Assembly (NCBI RefSeq): GCF_000744095.1
Contig: NZ_JQLI01000001.1
Span: 2,666,001-2,730,000, forward strand
Direction of reading: 5' to 3'
Origin: Cupriavidus necator A5-1
GTDB lineage: Bacteria > Pseudomonadota > Gammaproteobacteria > Burkholderiales > Burkholderiaceae
Length of the DNA stretch: 64,000 bases
In this document: positions 1 to 8,819 of the stretch, piece by piece
How positions within the stretch are numbered: the stretch's first letter is position 1
How the letters are laid out: each line of letters starts with the position of its first letter
The notes under the pieces: generated by a model
Told to the model about the DNA's origin: nothing
Databases searched by the model: none
Seen by the model: the letters and a program-made list of their open reading frames with translations, nothing else
Made by a program: the position numbers and the translations under genes

Positions 1-1233
1 CCGCGCTTCGTGCTGATGGCTGACGGCCAGGACGCACCCGCGCTGACGCTGCCGCTGGCGGGCGAGTATGAGGCGCTGGTGGAAGCCGCCTCGCCGGATT
101 TCGTGTTCACGGACTTCGACGAGAACACCAAGGCCGCCACCTTCTACACCACCGGCACCACCGGCGACCCCAAGGGCGTCTGCTACAGCCACCGCGACAT
201 CGTGCTGCACACGCTGGCATCGGCCACGAGCCTGTGTTCGCCCCGCGAGGGCCAGCGCATGCACCGTGAAGATGTCTATATGCCGATCACGCCGATGTTC
301 CACGTGCTGGCATGGGGCATCCCGTACATCGCCATGATGCTGGGCCTGCGCACCGTGCTGCCGGGCCGCTACGCGCCGGATATGCTGCTCAAGCTGCGCG
401 AGACCGAGAAGGTCACGTTCTCGCACTGCGTGCCGACCATCTTGCAGATGCTGCTGCAGTCCGCGCAGGACGGCGCGCAGGACCTGTCGGGCTGGAAGAT
501 CATCATCGGTGGCTCGGCGCTGCCGCCCGCGCTGTGCGAGGCGGCGCTGGCGCGCGGCATCGATATCTTCGCCGGCTACGGCATGTCGGAGACCGGCCCG
601 ATCGTGTCGCTGGCCCAGATTCCGCCGGGTTGCACGCCCAAGGACCGCGCCGAGGAAGTCCGCATGCGCTGCTCGACCGGCCGTCCGGTGACGATGGTGG
701 ACTACCGCATCGTCAGCGAAGACATGCGCGACTTGCCGCGCGACGGCAAGAGCCGCGGCGAGATCGTGCTGCGCGCGCCGTTCCTGACCAAGGGCTATTT
801 CGGCAAGCCGCAGGCGTCGGAAGAGCTGTGGGCGGGTGGCTTCCTGCATACCCAGGACGTTGCGGTGATGGGCGAGGACGGCTTCGTGCAGATCGTGGAT
901 CGCATTAAGGACGTCATCAAGACCGGCGGCGAGTGGGTGTCTTCGATCGAGGTGGAGAACCTGATCACGGAAGTGCCCGGCGTGCAGGAATGCGCGGTGA
1001 TCGGCGTGCCGGATGCGAAGTGGGGGGAGCGGCCGATGGCCTTCGTGGTGCGCAAGGCGGGTGCCGAAGTGAAGCCCGAGCAGATCCGCGATCAATTGAT
1101 GACGCATGTAGATTCGCGCCGTATCAGCAAGTACGCGGTGCCTGAGGCGGAGCGCATCGCGTTCGTCAAAGCGATCCCGAAGACCAGCGTCGGCAAGATC
1201 AACAAGAAGCAGCTGCGTGAGGAAGCAGCCTGA
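1..1233 (+). CDS. AMP-dependent acyl-CoA synthetase (5' end outside window)
   Basis: The reading frame is already open at base 1, so the N-terminus lies outside the window. This is an adenylate-forming enzyme that activates a carboxylic acid with ATP and CoA. Visible motifs are the phosphate loop FYTTGTTGDPKG followed by GVCYSH, the YGMSETGP motif, the hinge segment with GFVQIVDRIKDVIKTGGEWVSS, and the C-terminal catalytic lysine region VGKINKKQL. About 410 residues are visible; the family is usually about 540. The C-terminal domain layout resembles medium/long-chain fatty acyl-CoA ligases, but the substrate cannot be read from the sequence. A strong terminator follows, so this is the last gene of its transcript. 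Confidence 0.9.
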   Translation, partial: PRFVLMADGQDAPALTLPLAGEYEALVEAASPDFVFTDFDENTKAATFYTTGTTGDPKGVCYSHRDIVLHTLASATSLCSPREGQRMHREDVYMPITPMFHVLAWGIPYIAMMLGLRTVLPGRYAPDMLLKLRETEKVTFSHCVPTILQMLLQSAQDGAQDLSGWKIIIGGSALPPALCEAALARGIDIFAGYGMSETGPIVSLAQIPPGCTPKDRAEEVRMRCSTGRPVTMVDYRIVSEDMRDLPRDGKSRGEIVLRAPFLTKGYFGKPQASEELWAGGFLHTQDVAVMGEDGFVQIVDRIKDVIKTGGEWVSSIEVENLITEVPGVQECAVIGVPDAKWGERPMAFVVRKAGAEVKPEQIRDQLMTHVDSRRISKYAVPEAERIAFVKAIPKTSVGKINKKQLREEAA

Positions 1234-1253
1234 AGGGTAGGAAAGGGAATTTG

Positions 1254-1286
1254 CGCCAGTCCTCGGGCGGGGACTGGCGTTTTTTT
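1254..1286 (+). terminator. Rho-independent terminator after acyl-CoA synthetase
   Basis: A perfect 9-bp stem (CGCCAGTCC / GGACTGGCG) with an 8-base loop is followed by seven T. It lies 20 bases after the stop codon of the acyl-CoA synthetase and separates it from the murA-like gene. Confidence 0.85.
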
Positions 1287-1404
1287 GGGGGGAGGGCTCA
1301 GGGTGGCCCGCGGCGGATCGGGGCGTCCGCCACACGAGAACAGTACAATGCCGGACGCGTTTCCCACCCCGATTTGCCGTTCCCGCCACTTCCCCGCCTC
1401 ACCC

Positions 1405-2706
1405 ATGTCCAACCTCATCGTCCACGGTGGCACGCCCCTGCGCGGCCGCATCATTCCCTCGGCCAACAAGAACGCGGTGCTGCCGGTGCTGTGCGCTACG
1501 CTTCTGACCGACCAGCCGCTGCGGCTGCATGGCGTTCCGGACATTACGGATGTCCGCAAGATCCTCGATATTTTCCGCACGCTGGGCAGTGAAGTTCACC
1601 TGGACGACGCGACCGGCACGCTGGACCTGCACCATCGCGACACCGCATTCGACGCCGCCACGCACCGGCTGCCCGAGGAAATGCGCTCGTCGATCATGCT
1701 GGTGCCGCCGCTGCTGGCCCGCTTCGGCGTGGCGCGGCTCGAGGACAACGTCAAGGGCTGCACGCTTGGCGTGCGCGAGATCGATCCGCACGTCGACATC
1801 TTCCGCTCGTTCGGCGGCGAGGTGGAGCGCGCCAGCGGCTCGCTGCTGGTCCGCAGCGGCGGCCCGCTGAAGCCGACCCACCACTGGCTCGACTATGCGT
1901 CGGTGACCACCACCGAAAACTTCGTGCTGTGCGCGGCCGCCGCGGAAGGCGAATCGACGCTGACCAACGCCGCCTCGGAGCCGCATGTGCAGGAGTTCTG
2001 CCGCTTCATGGCGATGATGGGCGCCGACATCGACGGCATCGGCACCTCGCGGCTGACGGTGCGCGGTGGCGCCCGGCTGCGCGGTGGCGAGTTCACCTTC
2101 GAGGAGGACTTCCACGAGATCACCACCTTCCTCGCGCTCGGTGCGATCACCGGCGGCGACGTGGTGGTGCGCAACAGTACGCCCGGCAACTTTCCGCTGA
2201 TCGACCGCACCTTCGCCAAGTTCGGCGTGCAGGTGGTGCACGAAGACGGCTGGTCGCGCGCGCTACGGCCGGGTCCGCTGAAGGTGCAGACGCCCTTCAC
2301 CAGCAATGTGCTGACCAAGGTCGAGGCGGCGCCGTGGCCGTATTTCCCGGTCGACCTGCTGCCCATCTTCATCGCGCTGGGCGTGCGCGCGCAGGGCAAT
2401 GCGATGTTCTGGAACAAGGTCTACGACGGCGCGCTCGGCTGGACCGGCGAGCTGTCGAAGTTCGGCGCGCATGTGTTCTCATCGGACCCGCACCGGCTGA
2501 TCACCTTCGGCGGCAATCCGCTGACGCCGGCAGTGGTCGAGAGCCCGTACATCATCCGGGTCGCGATCGCGCTGTTCATGGTCGCGGCCAGCATCGATGG
2601 CCGCTCCGAGATCCACAACGCCACGCCGATCCGCCGCGCGCACCCGCGCTTCGTCGAGAACCTGCGCAGCCTCGGCGTGCAGGTCGAGTGGACCAGTGGG
2701 GATTAA
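1405..2706 (+). CDS. murA: Divergent UDP-N-acetylglucosamine 1-carboxyvinyltransferase (MurA-like)
   Basis: A 433-residue protein of the EPSP synthase/MurA fold. MurA transfers enolpyruvate from PEP to UDP-GlcNAc in the first committed step of peptidoglycan synthesis. From the chosen ATG the motif SANKNAV places Lys22 and Asn23 exactly as in E. coli MurA. The active-site loop Cys is present at about residue 119 in VKGCTLGVREIDPH. A segment FPVDLLPIF aligns with the catalytic-Asp region, and arginines occur in the C-terminal IRRAHPRF stretch. The sequence otherwise diverges widely from housekeeping MurA, and it is not beside the yrbA/hisG genes where betaproteobacterial murA usually sits. It may be a second copy or a relative with altered substrate. 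An in-frame upstream extension to 1285 is possible, but the MSNLIVHGG start gives canonical spacing. Confidence 0.8.
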   Translation: MSNLIVHGGTPLRGRIIPSANKNAVLPVLCATLLTDQPLRLHGVPDITDVRKILDIFRTLGSEVHLDDATGTLDLHHRDTAFDAATHRLPEEMRSSIMLVPPLLARFGVARLEDNVKGCTLGVREIDPHVDIFRSFGGEVERASGSLLVRSGGPLKPTHHWLDYASVTTTENFVLCAAAAEGESTLTNAASEPHVQEFCRFMAMMGADIDGIGTSRLTVRGGARLRGGEFTFEEDFHEITTFLALGAITGGDVVVRNSTPGNFPLIDRTFAKFGVQVVHEDGWSRALRPGPLKVQTPFTSNVLTKVEAAPWPYFPVDLLPIFIALGVRAQGNAMFWNKVYDGALGWTGELSKFGAHVFSSDPHRLITFGGNPLTPAVVESPYIIRVAIALFMVAASIDGRSEIHNATPIRRAHPRFVENLRSLGVQVEWTSGD

Positions 2707-3018
2707 GGGGCGGTTGGCCCTAAGTGACGTGCCACCTGGCACGAGTCAGGTCGCACGGCTACCGCTTTGGCTGGTCAGCCCGTGCGTGTCACTTGCCTTC
2801 CAAGAGCTCCGCTTCGCCCTTTAGGGCGGGACCACTGGCGGGTGTCCTCGCGGCCGGCGCTAGACCAGGGACGAGTCGTCATCCAGGAATCCGACCGAAT
2901 CCAGTCCGTCATCGTGGGAGCTGTCGCCGGATGCCGAATTGGCTGGAGAGAGTGAAAGCGGATCACTCGTTATCGTAGTAGTTGTCGGCCGGCATTCGAT
3001 CCAGGCATGATCCACCGG
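2707..3018. other. Intergenic stretch without recognisable gene
   Basis: Between the murA-like gene and the small lipoprotein. Short frames exist on both strands but none has a plausible ribosome site or family resemblance. I see no clear terminator hairpin with a T run and no repeat here. Confidence 0.5.
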
Positions 3019-3237
3019 CTACATTCCGGACCCGGCCCCTGCCCCGCCGGCGCCTGCACCACCACCACCGCCGCCCCCGGGGCCTGGCGTAGGCTGGAAT
3101 CCTGGAGCGCTTCCCGACACGGCGCCGCCCGTCATGCCCGCCCCCGACCCGGCCGTGGTGACGGAATCGTCCTCGCCTCCACCGCAAGCCGCAAGAAGGA
3201 ACGCGGCAAGCAACGCCGCAACAATTCGGGTCGACAT
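3019..3237 (-). CDS. Small glycine-rich lipoprotein
   Basis: A 72-residue protein starting MSTRIVAALLAAFLLAACGG. It has a type II signal peptide with lipobox LAAC, so Cys19 would be lipidated and the protein anchored in a membrane facing the periplasm. After a short acidic segment (GGEDDS) the rest is a low-complexity Gly/Ala/Pro/Ser tail. The start at 3237 was chosen over a longer frame because AGGAG lies six bases upstream and the signal peptide begins there. It lies just downstream of the YceI gene on the same strand and may be cotranscribed. Function unknown; no catalytic motif is visible. Confidence 0.65.
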   Translation of the reverse strand: MSTRIVAALLAAFLLAACGGGEDDSVTTAGSGAGMTGGAVSGSAPGFQPTPGPGGGGGGGAGAGGAGAGSGM

Positions 3238-3289
3238 GATGTTCTCCTGTGTTGCATTGGGGAAAAAACCCCTGGTTCTGCCCGGCGCT

Positions 3290-3925
3290 TCAAGGTCCAT
3301 GCACGAATTCCACCTGGATATTCACGTGCACGGCATCGCCCACAGTGGGGAACCATGCTGACAGCCCAAACTCCCGGCGGCTGACTTCCCCGGCCGCGGA
3401 GAAGGCAAGCGTGCCGTCGCGCCTCGGACTTCCGATGGCGCCGCCGGGTGTCACAAGAAGGCTGACCGGGCGCGTAGTGCCGTGGATCGTAAGGTTGCCG
3501 AAAAGCCACCCACTGCCTTCCCCGGTCCGTACAAAGCGGGTACTGACAAAGCGGATCTCAGGATAGCGGGCCACATCGAGCATGCCGCCGCCCCGGATGA
3601 TCAGGGACAGAAAGCGCGGGTGCGCCTCAACGCTTGAAGCATCGATCGTCACCGTCACGCGGCCTGAGTCCAGGCCGGCCTGCGTCCCTTCAAGCTGGGC
3701 ATGCATGCGGTGAAAGCGCATCTTGATATGCGAGTCCGAGAAGGCGTCGACGTCGAACGTGACGCTCGAGCGTAGTGGCTCCAGCACGTACCGATCTGGC
3801 CACCCGTCCGCCTCGGCTGGCTGGGCCTGGCAGAGGGCACCCGCCAAGAATGTGAAAGTGGCGAGCACAAATCTGGCAATCGCGTGTCCGCGAGTGGCCA
3901 GGAACCGGTGTGGCGAATCGCGCAT
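3290..3925 (-). CDS. YceI family periplasmic protein
   Basis: A 211-residue protein with an N-terminal signal peptide (hydrophobic ARFVLATFTFLAGALCQAQ) and a YceI-type lipocalin-like domain. Recognisable blocks are the start YVLEPLRSSVTFDVDAF, then SGRVTVTIDASSV, YPEIRFVSTRF, LTIHGTTRPVSL and the end FGLSAWFPTVGDAVHVNIQVEF. YceI proteins are soluble periplasmic barrels that bind isoprenoid-like lipids; their physiological role is mostly unsettled. The start is supported by AAGGAGG four bases upstream of ATG. The lipoprotein gene follows on the same strand about 50 bases later. Confidence 0.88.
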   Translation of the reverse strand: MRDSPHRFLATRGHAIARFVLATFTFLAGALCQAQPAEADGWPDRYVLEPLRSSVTFDVDAFSDSHIKMRFHRMHAQLEGTQAGLDSGRVTVTIDASSVEAHPRFLSLIIRGGGMLDVARYPEIRFVSTRFVRTGEGSGWLFGNLTIHGTTRPVSLLVTPGGAIGSPRRDGTLAFSAAGEVSRREFGLSAWFPTVGDAVHVNIQVEFVHGP

Positions 3926-4003
3926 GACCCCTCCTTGGCAGAAAAATGATGGTCCATTTGACTAAACGCCTGGGGGCCATGATTTATTCCATTGCGCGCA
4001 GCG

Positions 4004-4225
4004 TCATTTCCAGAACTTCATCATCGCCGCCATCCGGCGCGCATCCGACACCCGCAGTCCGATGGCGTACAGCAGCGGCAGCGCGACGTGCAGTCGCTGG
4101 TTGATGGAGGTGGCCGGCAATCGCGCGAGGCAGCCAGTGACAAGGGTCCACTGGTCCTCGGTCAGGCTGCGCCCCACGTCGCTCGCGCGATCCCGCCTGC
4201 GTCGCCGCGACGGGGCTACATAAAT
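4004..4225 (-). pseudogene. Tyrosine recombinase (integrase) remnant
   Basis: Reading the minus strand from about 4225 to a TGA at 4004-4006 gives a frame containing SLTEDQWTLV followed by LHVALPLLYAIGLRVSDARR. The second block matches the conserved start of the phage-integrase/XerC catalytic domain, where an arginine follows a hydrophobic LLYATGLR-type segment. The rest of the catalytic domain (second Arg, His-x-x-Arg, Tyr) is absent and no proper start is visible, so this is a fragment. It sits at the left edge of the AT-richer kinase insert, which fits an old integration event. Call based on motif reading only. Confidence 0.55.
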
Positions 4226-4304
4226 ATGTAATTGCGCGATTCCTTCACGCCATCGTAGTTTGGCCCTCCATACTCAACGTAAGCGATGCAATGAGGTGGT
4301 CCGC

Positions 4305-6591
4305 ATGTCTGGTATGAACTGGAACATCAATCGTCAGAAAACAGAACAAGAGAACCTGCGGCAAAGAATTCGAACCTTGGAAGCGATGGGTGCGCTATTC
4401 CCTGGTCATGTTTGGACTGCTCGCCCTGACGGCTCGCCCGAATATCTCAGCCAAAGCATCCGCGAATACACGGGAATCCAGGTAAGTAACACTTCCGCTA
4501 ATTATGACGATGTCATCCATCCCGACGACGTCGCAGCAAACGAACATTACTGGGAGGAGTTGGCTGCAGGCCGGGACCCCGGCGAACTCGAATTCAGGAT
4601 TCGCCGCGCTGACGGTGTCTACCGATGGTTCCTGTGCCGGATGCGGGCCGTCCGAGGTTTGAACGGCGCACTTGTCGGTTGGGTTTGTCTGAACTGGGAC
4701 ATTAACGACCGCAAGATTGCGGAGTCGCGTCGTCGGAGCGAAGGCCAAAACTACAGGCGAATAGTTGACTGCGTCCCAGCTTGCGTGTGCGTTGCGGATC
4801 CCGCCGGCAATCTCGTTTACGTCAACAAGGTCGGGCTTGCCGCATTGGGCCGTCCAAGCGAAGAGGTTGTCGGTGACCTATGGATGAACTACATCCACCC
4901 CACCGAGGTAGAAGCTGCCCGTGCCCAATGGGCGCAATGTATCGAAGCAGGTCGACCCGTCGATGTCGTCGTCCGGATGCAGCAATACGATGGTGCGTAC
5001 AGATGGCAACACCTCATCGCTGAACCGTTTTACGACGAAGGGGCCATAGTCAACTGGTACCTGGTCGTTATCGAGGTCGACGACGCAGTAAAGGCTCAGG
5101 AAATTTTGAAAAAAAACGAGAGGGAAGCTCGGGAAATCGTAGATGCCGGTCATGATCTGGCGCGCCACCCCAAGCGGGGAAATCGACCGATGGAATCGCC
5201 GCATGCTTTCGTTCATCGGAAAGACCTGGGAGGAAATTGACGGAAAGCCCTTATTCAGTCTCGTTCCGCCTGACGAGCGGGAGCGTGTCCACAAACATTG
5301 GCAGCAATGCGTCCTCGAGGGCTCATCTTACCAGGACACTTATCAGATTACGGGAGCTGATGGGAAGCTACATTGGTATCTTGTCGGCGGTGAACCTTTC
5401 CGCGATGAGACGGGTGAAATCCTTCATTGGTATGGCGTTTGCGCGGATATTGACGACCTGAAAGAAACGGAAGTCGCACTCCAGCAGCGCGAGCACCAAT
5501 TGCGGGAGATTACCGAAACAATCCCGGCGATGATTTGGTGCGCCGATGCTGACGGGCAACCGACCTACTACAACCGGAGACACACAGAATACGCCGGTAC
5601 GGACATATCGGAAACTCGCGACCTCGGATATAAGAAGCTTATCCACCCAGATGACTGGGAGAGCGTCATTCAAAGATGGACACACTCAATTCAGACTGGT
5701 GAACCCCACACCGACGTCTTCCGTATGCGCGGTATGCGCCGCGAGGACGGGCAATACCGCTGGCATCAGGTACGCGCCGAAGCCATGCGCGATGCGGATG
5801 GCAACATCGTTCAATGGTACGGCCTGAACATCGACATCGACGAACAAAAATGTACTGAAGACAGCTTGCGAGAAGTACAAACCCAACTCGCTCGCGCGAC
5901 CCGGATTGCAACGGTTGCTGAATTATCGGCCTCGATAGCGCACGAGCTCAATCAACCACTTACGTCTGTTATCGCCAATGCTCACGCCTGTCGGCGCTGG
6001 CTTGCGACCAACCCGCCCAATCTCGATGAGGTGCGCTCGTCCGTGGAGTGCATACTCCGAGATGGCCATGCTGCCGACGAAACGATGCAGAGCATCCGTA
6101 CGCTGTTCAAACGAGAGTCCCTCAAGAAGTCTCAATGCAGTATCCCTGACATGGTCCGGGACGCGGTGAAGTTGTTGAAAGAAGACCCCACTATGCGAGA
6201 TGCCGCCATAATGCCGGAATTTCCCAACAATCTTCCAGACGTGAACGTCGACCAGATACAGATTCAGCAGGTCCTTATCAACCTGTTGTCGAATGCAATC
6301 GAAGCAACAGAAAATACCGGCCGCACACCACAAGTCGGCATCACCGGCGCTTTCCTCGATGAACTATTGGCTACAATCGAAATTTCTGACAACGGAGATG
6401 GTATCGCTGAGCTCGATACTCTTTTCGAGCCGTTTGTCACCTCAAAGGCAAAAGGCATGGGTATAGGTCTGGCAATTTCACGCTCAATTATCGAAGCACA
6501 TGACGGTACACTGACCGCCAGGAACAACCTCGACCAAGGTGCGACGTTTTCTCTAACGCTGCCAATTTTTGCCCTTTCCGGAAATCGGTGA
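4305..6591 (+). pseudogene. Multi-PAS sensor histidine kinase, frameshifted
   Basis: Two overlapping frames (to 5240, and from about 5143 to 6591) together encode one protein. Frame one has two PAS domains (first about residues 20-140, with VWTARPDGSPEYLS, HPDDV and CLNWDINDRK). It runs into a third PAS, breaks after REIVDA, and the second frame resumes at MPVMIWRATPSGEIDRW. A fourth PAS begins ETIPAMIWCADADG. Then come a HisKA domain with H-box SIAHELNQPL, an N-box QVLINLLSNAIEAT, DNGDGI, and GMGIGLAISRSI. A single net base change near 5140-5147 would restore one protein of about 760 residues. Base composition is visibly AT-richer than all neighbours. The stop codon lies inside a copy of an inverted-repeat motif shared with 17964 and 20307. 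No response regulator is adjacent. The break could be a true mutation or a sequencing error. Confidence 0.8.
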
Positions 6592-6593
6592 AG
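6578..6593 (+). repeat. Third copy of terminal-repeat core
   Basis: The 16-base core CCGGAAATCGGTGAAG is identical to the inner part of the 22-bp repeats at 17964-17985 (inverted) and 20307-20328. Here it forms the last codons and stop of the histidine kinase. The outer bases AGCC found in the other two copies are missing. Confidence 0.6.
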
Positions 6594-6623
6594 CATTTCT
6601 TTGTCAGTGCCGCATGAAATATG

Positions 6624-6646
6624 CAAAACGCCTCCCGAAGGAGGCG
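6624..6646 (-). terminator. Terminator of the Bug-receptor operon
   Basis: On the minus strand the stem CGCCTCC-TTCG-GGAGGCG is followed by four T. It lies about 27 bases beyond the stop of the Bug solute-binding protein gene (6673-7659). Confidence 0.7.
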
Positions 6647-6672
6647 CACAGGCTGCCGGCGCGCAGCCGGGA

Positions 6673-7659
6673 TCAGGGCTGGATATTGAATGTCTTCACG
6701 ATCCCCGCATTGCGCTCGAACTCCGCATTCAGCGACTGGCTGAGTTCCGTCAGCGACTGCTCACGCATCGGCTCATAGCTCAGCGCCTGCATGCGTTCCT
6801 GCACCTTGGGCGTGGCCGCCGCCTTGTAGGTGGCAGCCTGGATCTTCTGAGCGAGCTCTGCCGGCACGCGGGCCGAGGCAATCACACCCACCCAGTTGCT
6901 GAACTCCACCTCCGGATAACCCAGTTCCGCGAAGGTCGGCACTTGCGGCAGCAGCGGCGAGCGGTTCTTCGAGGCCACTGCATAGGCCTGCAGCTTACCG
7001 GCCTTGATCATCGGCAGCGAGGTCACCATGCCGTCGTACATCACCGCGATCTGGCCGCCCATCACCTGGGTCAGCGCCGGTGCGGAGCCGGCAAACGGAA
7101 CGTGCGCTAGGTCCAGGCCGGCCTTCTGGTTCATGATCACGCCGGCATAGTGCGATGCGGTGCCGGCGCTGTAGGAGGCAAAGCTCAGCTTGCCGGGGTT
7201 GGCATGCACGTAGCTGACCAGGCTCTTGAGGTCCTTGGCCGGCAGGTTCGGGGCGCCGACCAGCAGCAGGCGCGAGCGTGCCACCGCGGCCAAGGGCCGG
7301 ATGTCCTTCATCGTGTTGTACGGCGTCTTGAGCACGTGCGGCACTTCGGTCAGCACGTTGGTGGCCGTCACCATGATGGTCTGGCCGTCGGGCGGCGCGG
7401 CCAGCATGGCGCTGATGGCGATGCCGCCGCCGGCGCCCGGCTTGTTGTCGACCACGACCGGCTGGCCCAGGTCATGCGAAAGCTGGTCGGCCAGCAGGCG
7501 GGCGATCACGTCCATGGTGCCGCCGGCGGGGGCGGGCACCAGCATGCGCACGGGCTTGTTGGTCCACGCCATCGCGGCCGGCATGGACAGGGCCATGACG
7601 GCGCTTACGGCGGCTAAGGCGGCGTGGCGTAGGCGAAATAGGGCGGGGCGTTGAGGCAT
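6673..7659 (-). CDS. Bug/TctC-type extracytoplasmic solute-binding receptor
   Basis: A 328-residue periplasmic binding protein with a signal peptide (FRLRHAALAAVSAVMALSMPAAMA). Family landmarks are KPVRMLVPAPAGGTMDVIARLLAD, GQPVVVDNKPGAGGGIA, the central VPFAGSAPALTQVMGGQIAVMYD, and PQVPTFAELGYPEVEFSNW. Bug proteins capture small carboxylates or related organic acids; most are orphan receptors without adjacent TctAB membrane subunits, as here. The ATG at 7659 was chosen because GGAGA lies upstream and the signal peptide begins there; the longer frame has no family similarity. It may be the last gene of the minus-strand group 9875-6673 headed by the beta-keto acid cleavage enzyme. The ligand is unknown. 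Confidence 0.88.
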   Translation of the reverse strand: MPQRPALFRLRHAALAAVSAVMALSMPAAMAWTNKPVRMLVPAPAGGTMDVIARLLADQLSHDLGQPVVVDNKPGAGGGIAISAMLAAPPDGQTIMVTATNVLTEVPHVLKTPYNTMKDIRPLAAVARSRLLLVGAPNLPAKDLKSLVSYVHANPGKLSFASYSAGTASHYAGVIMNQKAGLDLAHVPFAGSAPALTQVMGGQIAVMYDGMVTSLPMIKAGKLQAYAVASKNRSPLLPQVPTFAELGYPEVEFSNWVGVIASARVPAELAQKIQAATYKAAATPKVQERMQALSYEPMREQSLTELSQSLNAEFERNAGIVKTFNIQP

Positions 7660-7780
7660 CTGTGTCTCCGTTGAAAGTCTAGGGTATGTAAAGCCCATGC
7701 CAGCCTTCTTGTCGGGGGCGGTACACGGGATATTGCAGAAAAATCGAGGCTTCGGCGCAAGGCCACCGTCGCCAGGGTGT

Positions 7781-8479
7781 TCAGGCGGCCGCCCGGGTGG
7801 CGCGCTGTTTCGCGCGCGCCAGCGCGTGCAGCATGGCTTCCAGCAGCGCGGCGGGAGGCCGCGCGCCAGACACGCTGCGCGTGCCGTTGAAGACAAAATG
7901 CGGCACGCCAAGTCCGGTGCGCAAGAGCGGTTCTTCGGGGCCGCCAAGTGGTGGCAGCCAGTCCAGGTCACGGTTCCCGCTCGTATCGCCCCGATCGGGG
8001 ATCGCGATGCCGCATGTCGCCGCGGCCTGCCGCAGCACGAGCGGATCCCCGATGTTCTCGCCGCGCAGGAAGTAACGCGTGAACAGCTCGTCGATCAGCG
8101 CAGTGGCGGCGTCAGCGCCGGCCTGCTGCCTGGCAAGGCGTACCAGGCGATGCGCCAGCAGGGTGTTCGGGAAGGTCTCGATGCGATCCAGTGCCAGCGT
8201 CAGGCCTGCGTCCTGCGCCGCGGCACAGACCTGCGCCTGCCGTACTGCCACCGCCTGGGGACTGCCCAGGCGCGCTACGTAGAATTCGCGATAGGGCAGG
8301 CCGGCGGGCGGCGTGGCAGGGATCAGCGGATACGAACGCCATTCCACCTGCACGGCAACGTCCGGGCGCTCCCGCCCGAGCATGTCAATGGCGGTTTCCA
8401 GGTGCTTCTTGCCGATCAGGCACCAGGGGCAGATCAGGTCGAAATATGCGTCGACCGTGAGCGTGGACAGAGGATTCAT
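7781..8479 (-). CDS. DsbA family oxidoreductase (FrnE-like)
   Basis: A 232-residue thioredoxin-fold protein with the active-site CPWC in VDAYFDLICPWCLIGKKHLE at residues 18-21, and a helical insertion typical of the FrnE/2-hydroxychromene-2-carboxylate isomerase branch of DsbA relatives. The C-terminal block GVPHFVFNGTRSVSGARPPAALLEAM contains the cis-proline region (VPHFVF). No signal peptide is visible, so it is probably cytoplasmic. This branch includes polyketide-type FrnE proteins and glutathione- or thiol-dependent isomerases; the specific substrate cannot be inferred. It lies between the DUF1289 gene and the Bug receptor on the same strand. Confidence 0.85.
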   Translation of the reverse strand: MNPLSTLTVDAYFDLICPWCLIGKKHLETAIDMLGRERPDVAVQVEWRSYPLIPATPPAGLPYREFYVARLGSPQAVAVRQAQVCAAAQDAGLTLALDRIETFPNTLLAHRLVRLARQQAGADAATALIDELFTRYFLRGENIGDPLVLRQAAATCGIAIPDRGDTSGNRDLDWLPPLGGPEEPLLRTGLGVPHFVFNGTRSVSGARPPAALLEAMLHALARAKQRATRAAA

Positions 8480-8540
8480 TGCAGCAGCTTCAAGACGCCA
8501 GCCGGCTAGCCCGGCGCAGGCCGCAGCAGGCTGTGGAGGA

Positions 8541-8747
8541 TCAGAGGGTTGGCGCCGGCGCCGCGCGGCTGCGCCACGACTGGCGCACCGGCAGCGATGC
8601 CATGACCTCGGCGCGCTCGGCGTCAGTCATCTGCGGCCAGCGGCCGATCTCGACCGGCGTCCTGCCGCAGCCCTGGCAATACTTGCCGGCGTGGTCCATG
8701 CGGCAGATGTTCAGGCACGGATTGGCGACGGAGGGGGACGGGTTCAT
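8541..8747 (-). CDS. DUF1289 family protein
   Basis: A 68-residue protein with the DUF1289 signature NPCLNICRMDHAGKYCQGC followed by GRTPVEIGRW. Four cysteines in a C-x3-C / C-x2-C arrangement suggest metal binding. The start at the second methionine (MNPSPSVANPC) gives the usual family length; a longer frame to 8786 is possible. DUF1289 proteins are widespread small cytoplasmic proteins of unknown function. It sits on the same strand directly between the beta-keto acid cleavage enzyme and the DsbA-like protein. Confidence 0.8.
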   Translation of the reverse strand: MNPSPSVANPCLNICRMDHAGKYCQGCGRTPVEIGRWPQMTDAERAEVMASLPVRQSWRSRAAPAPTL

Positions 8748-8819
8748 GGCTTTCAACAAAACTTGGCGGGACGACAGTCCGGCCACAGGCTCGCTCGCCC
8801 GCGGCCGGACCAGTGCACG

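Noticed and set aside
2724..2978. Short frames between the murA-like gene and the lipoprotein
   Set aside because: No start signals, biased composition and mutual overlap; treated as intergenic.
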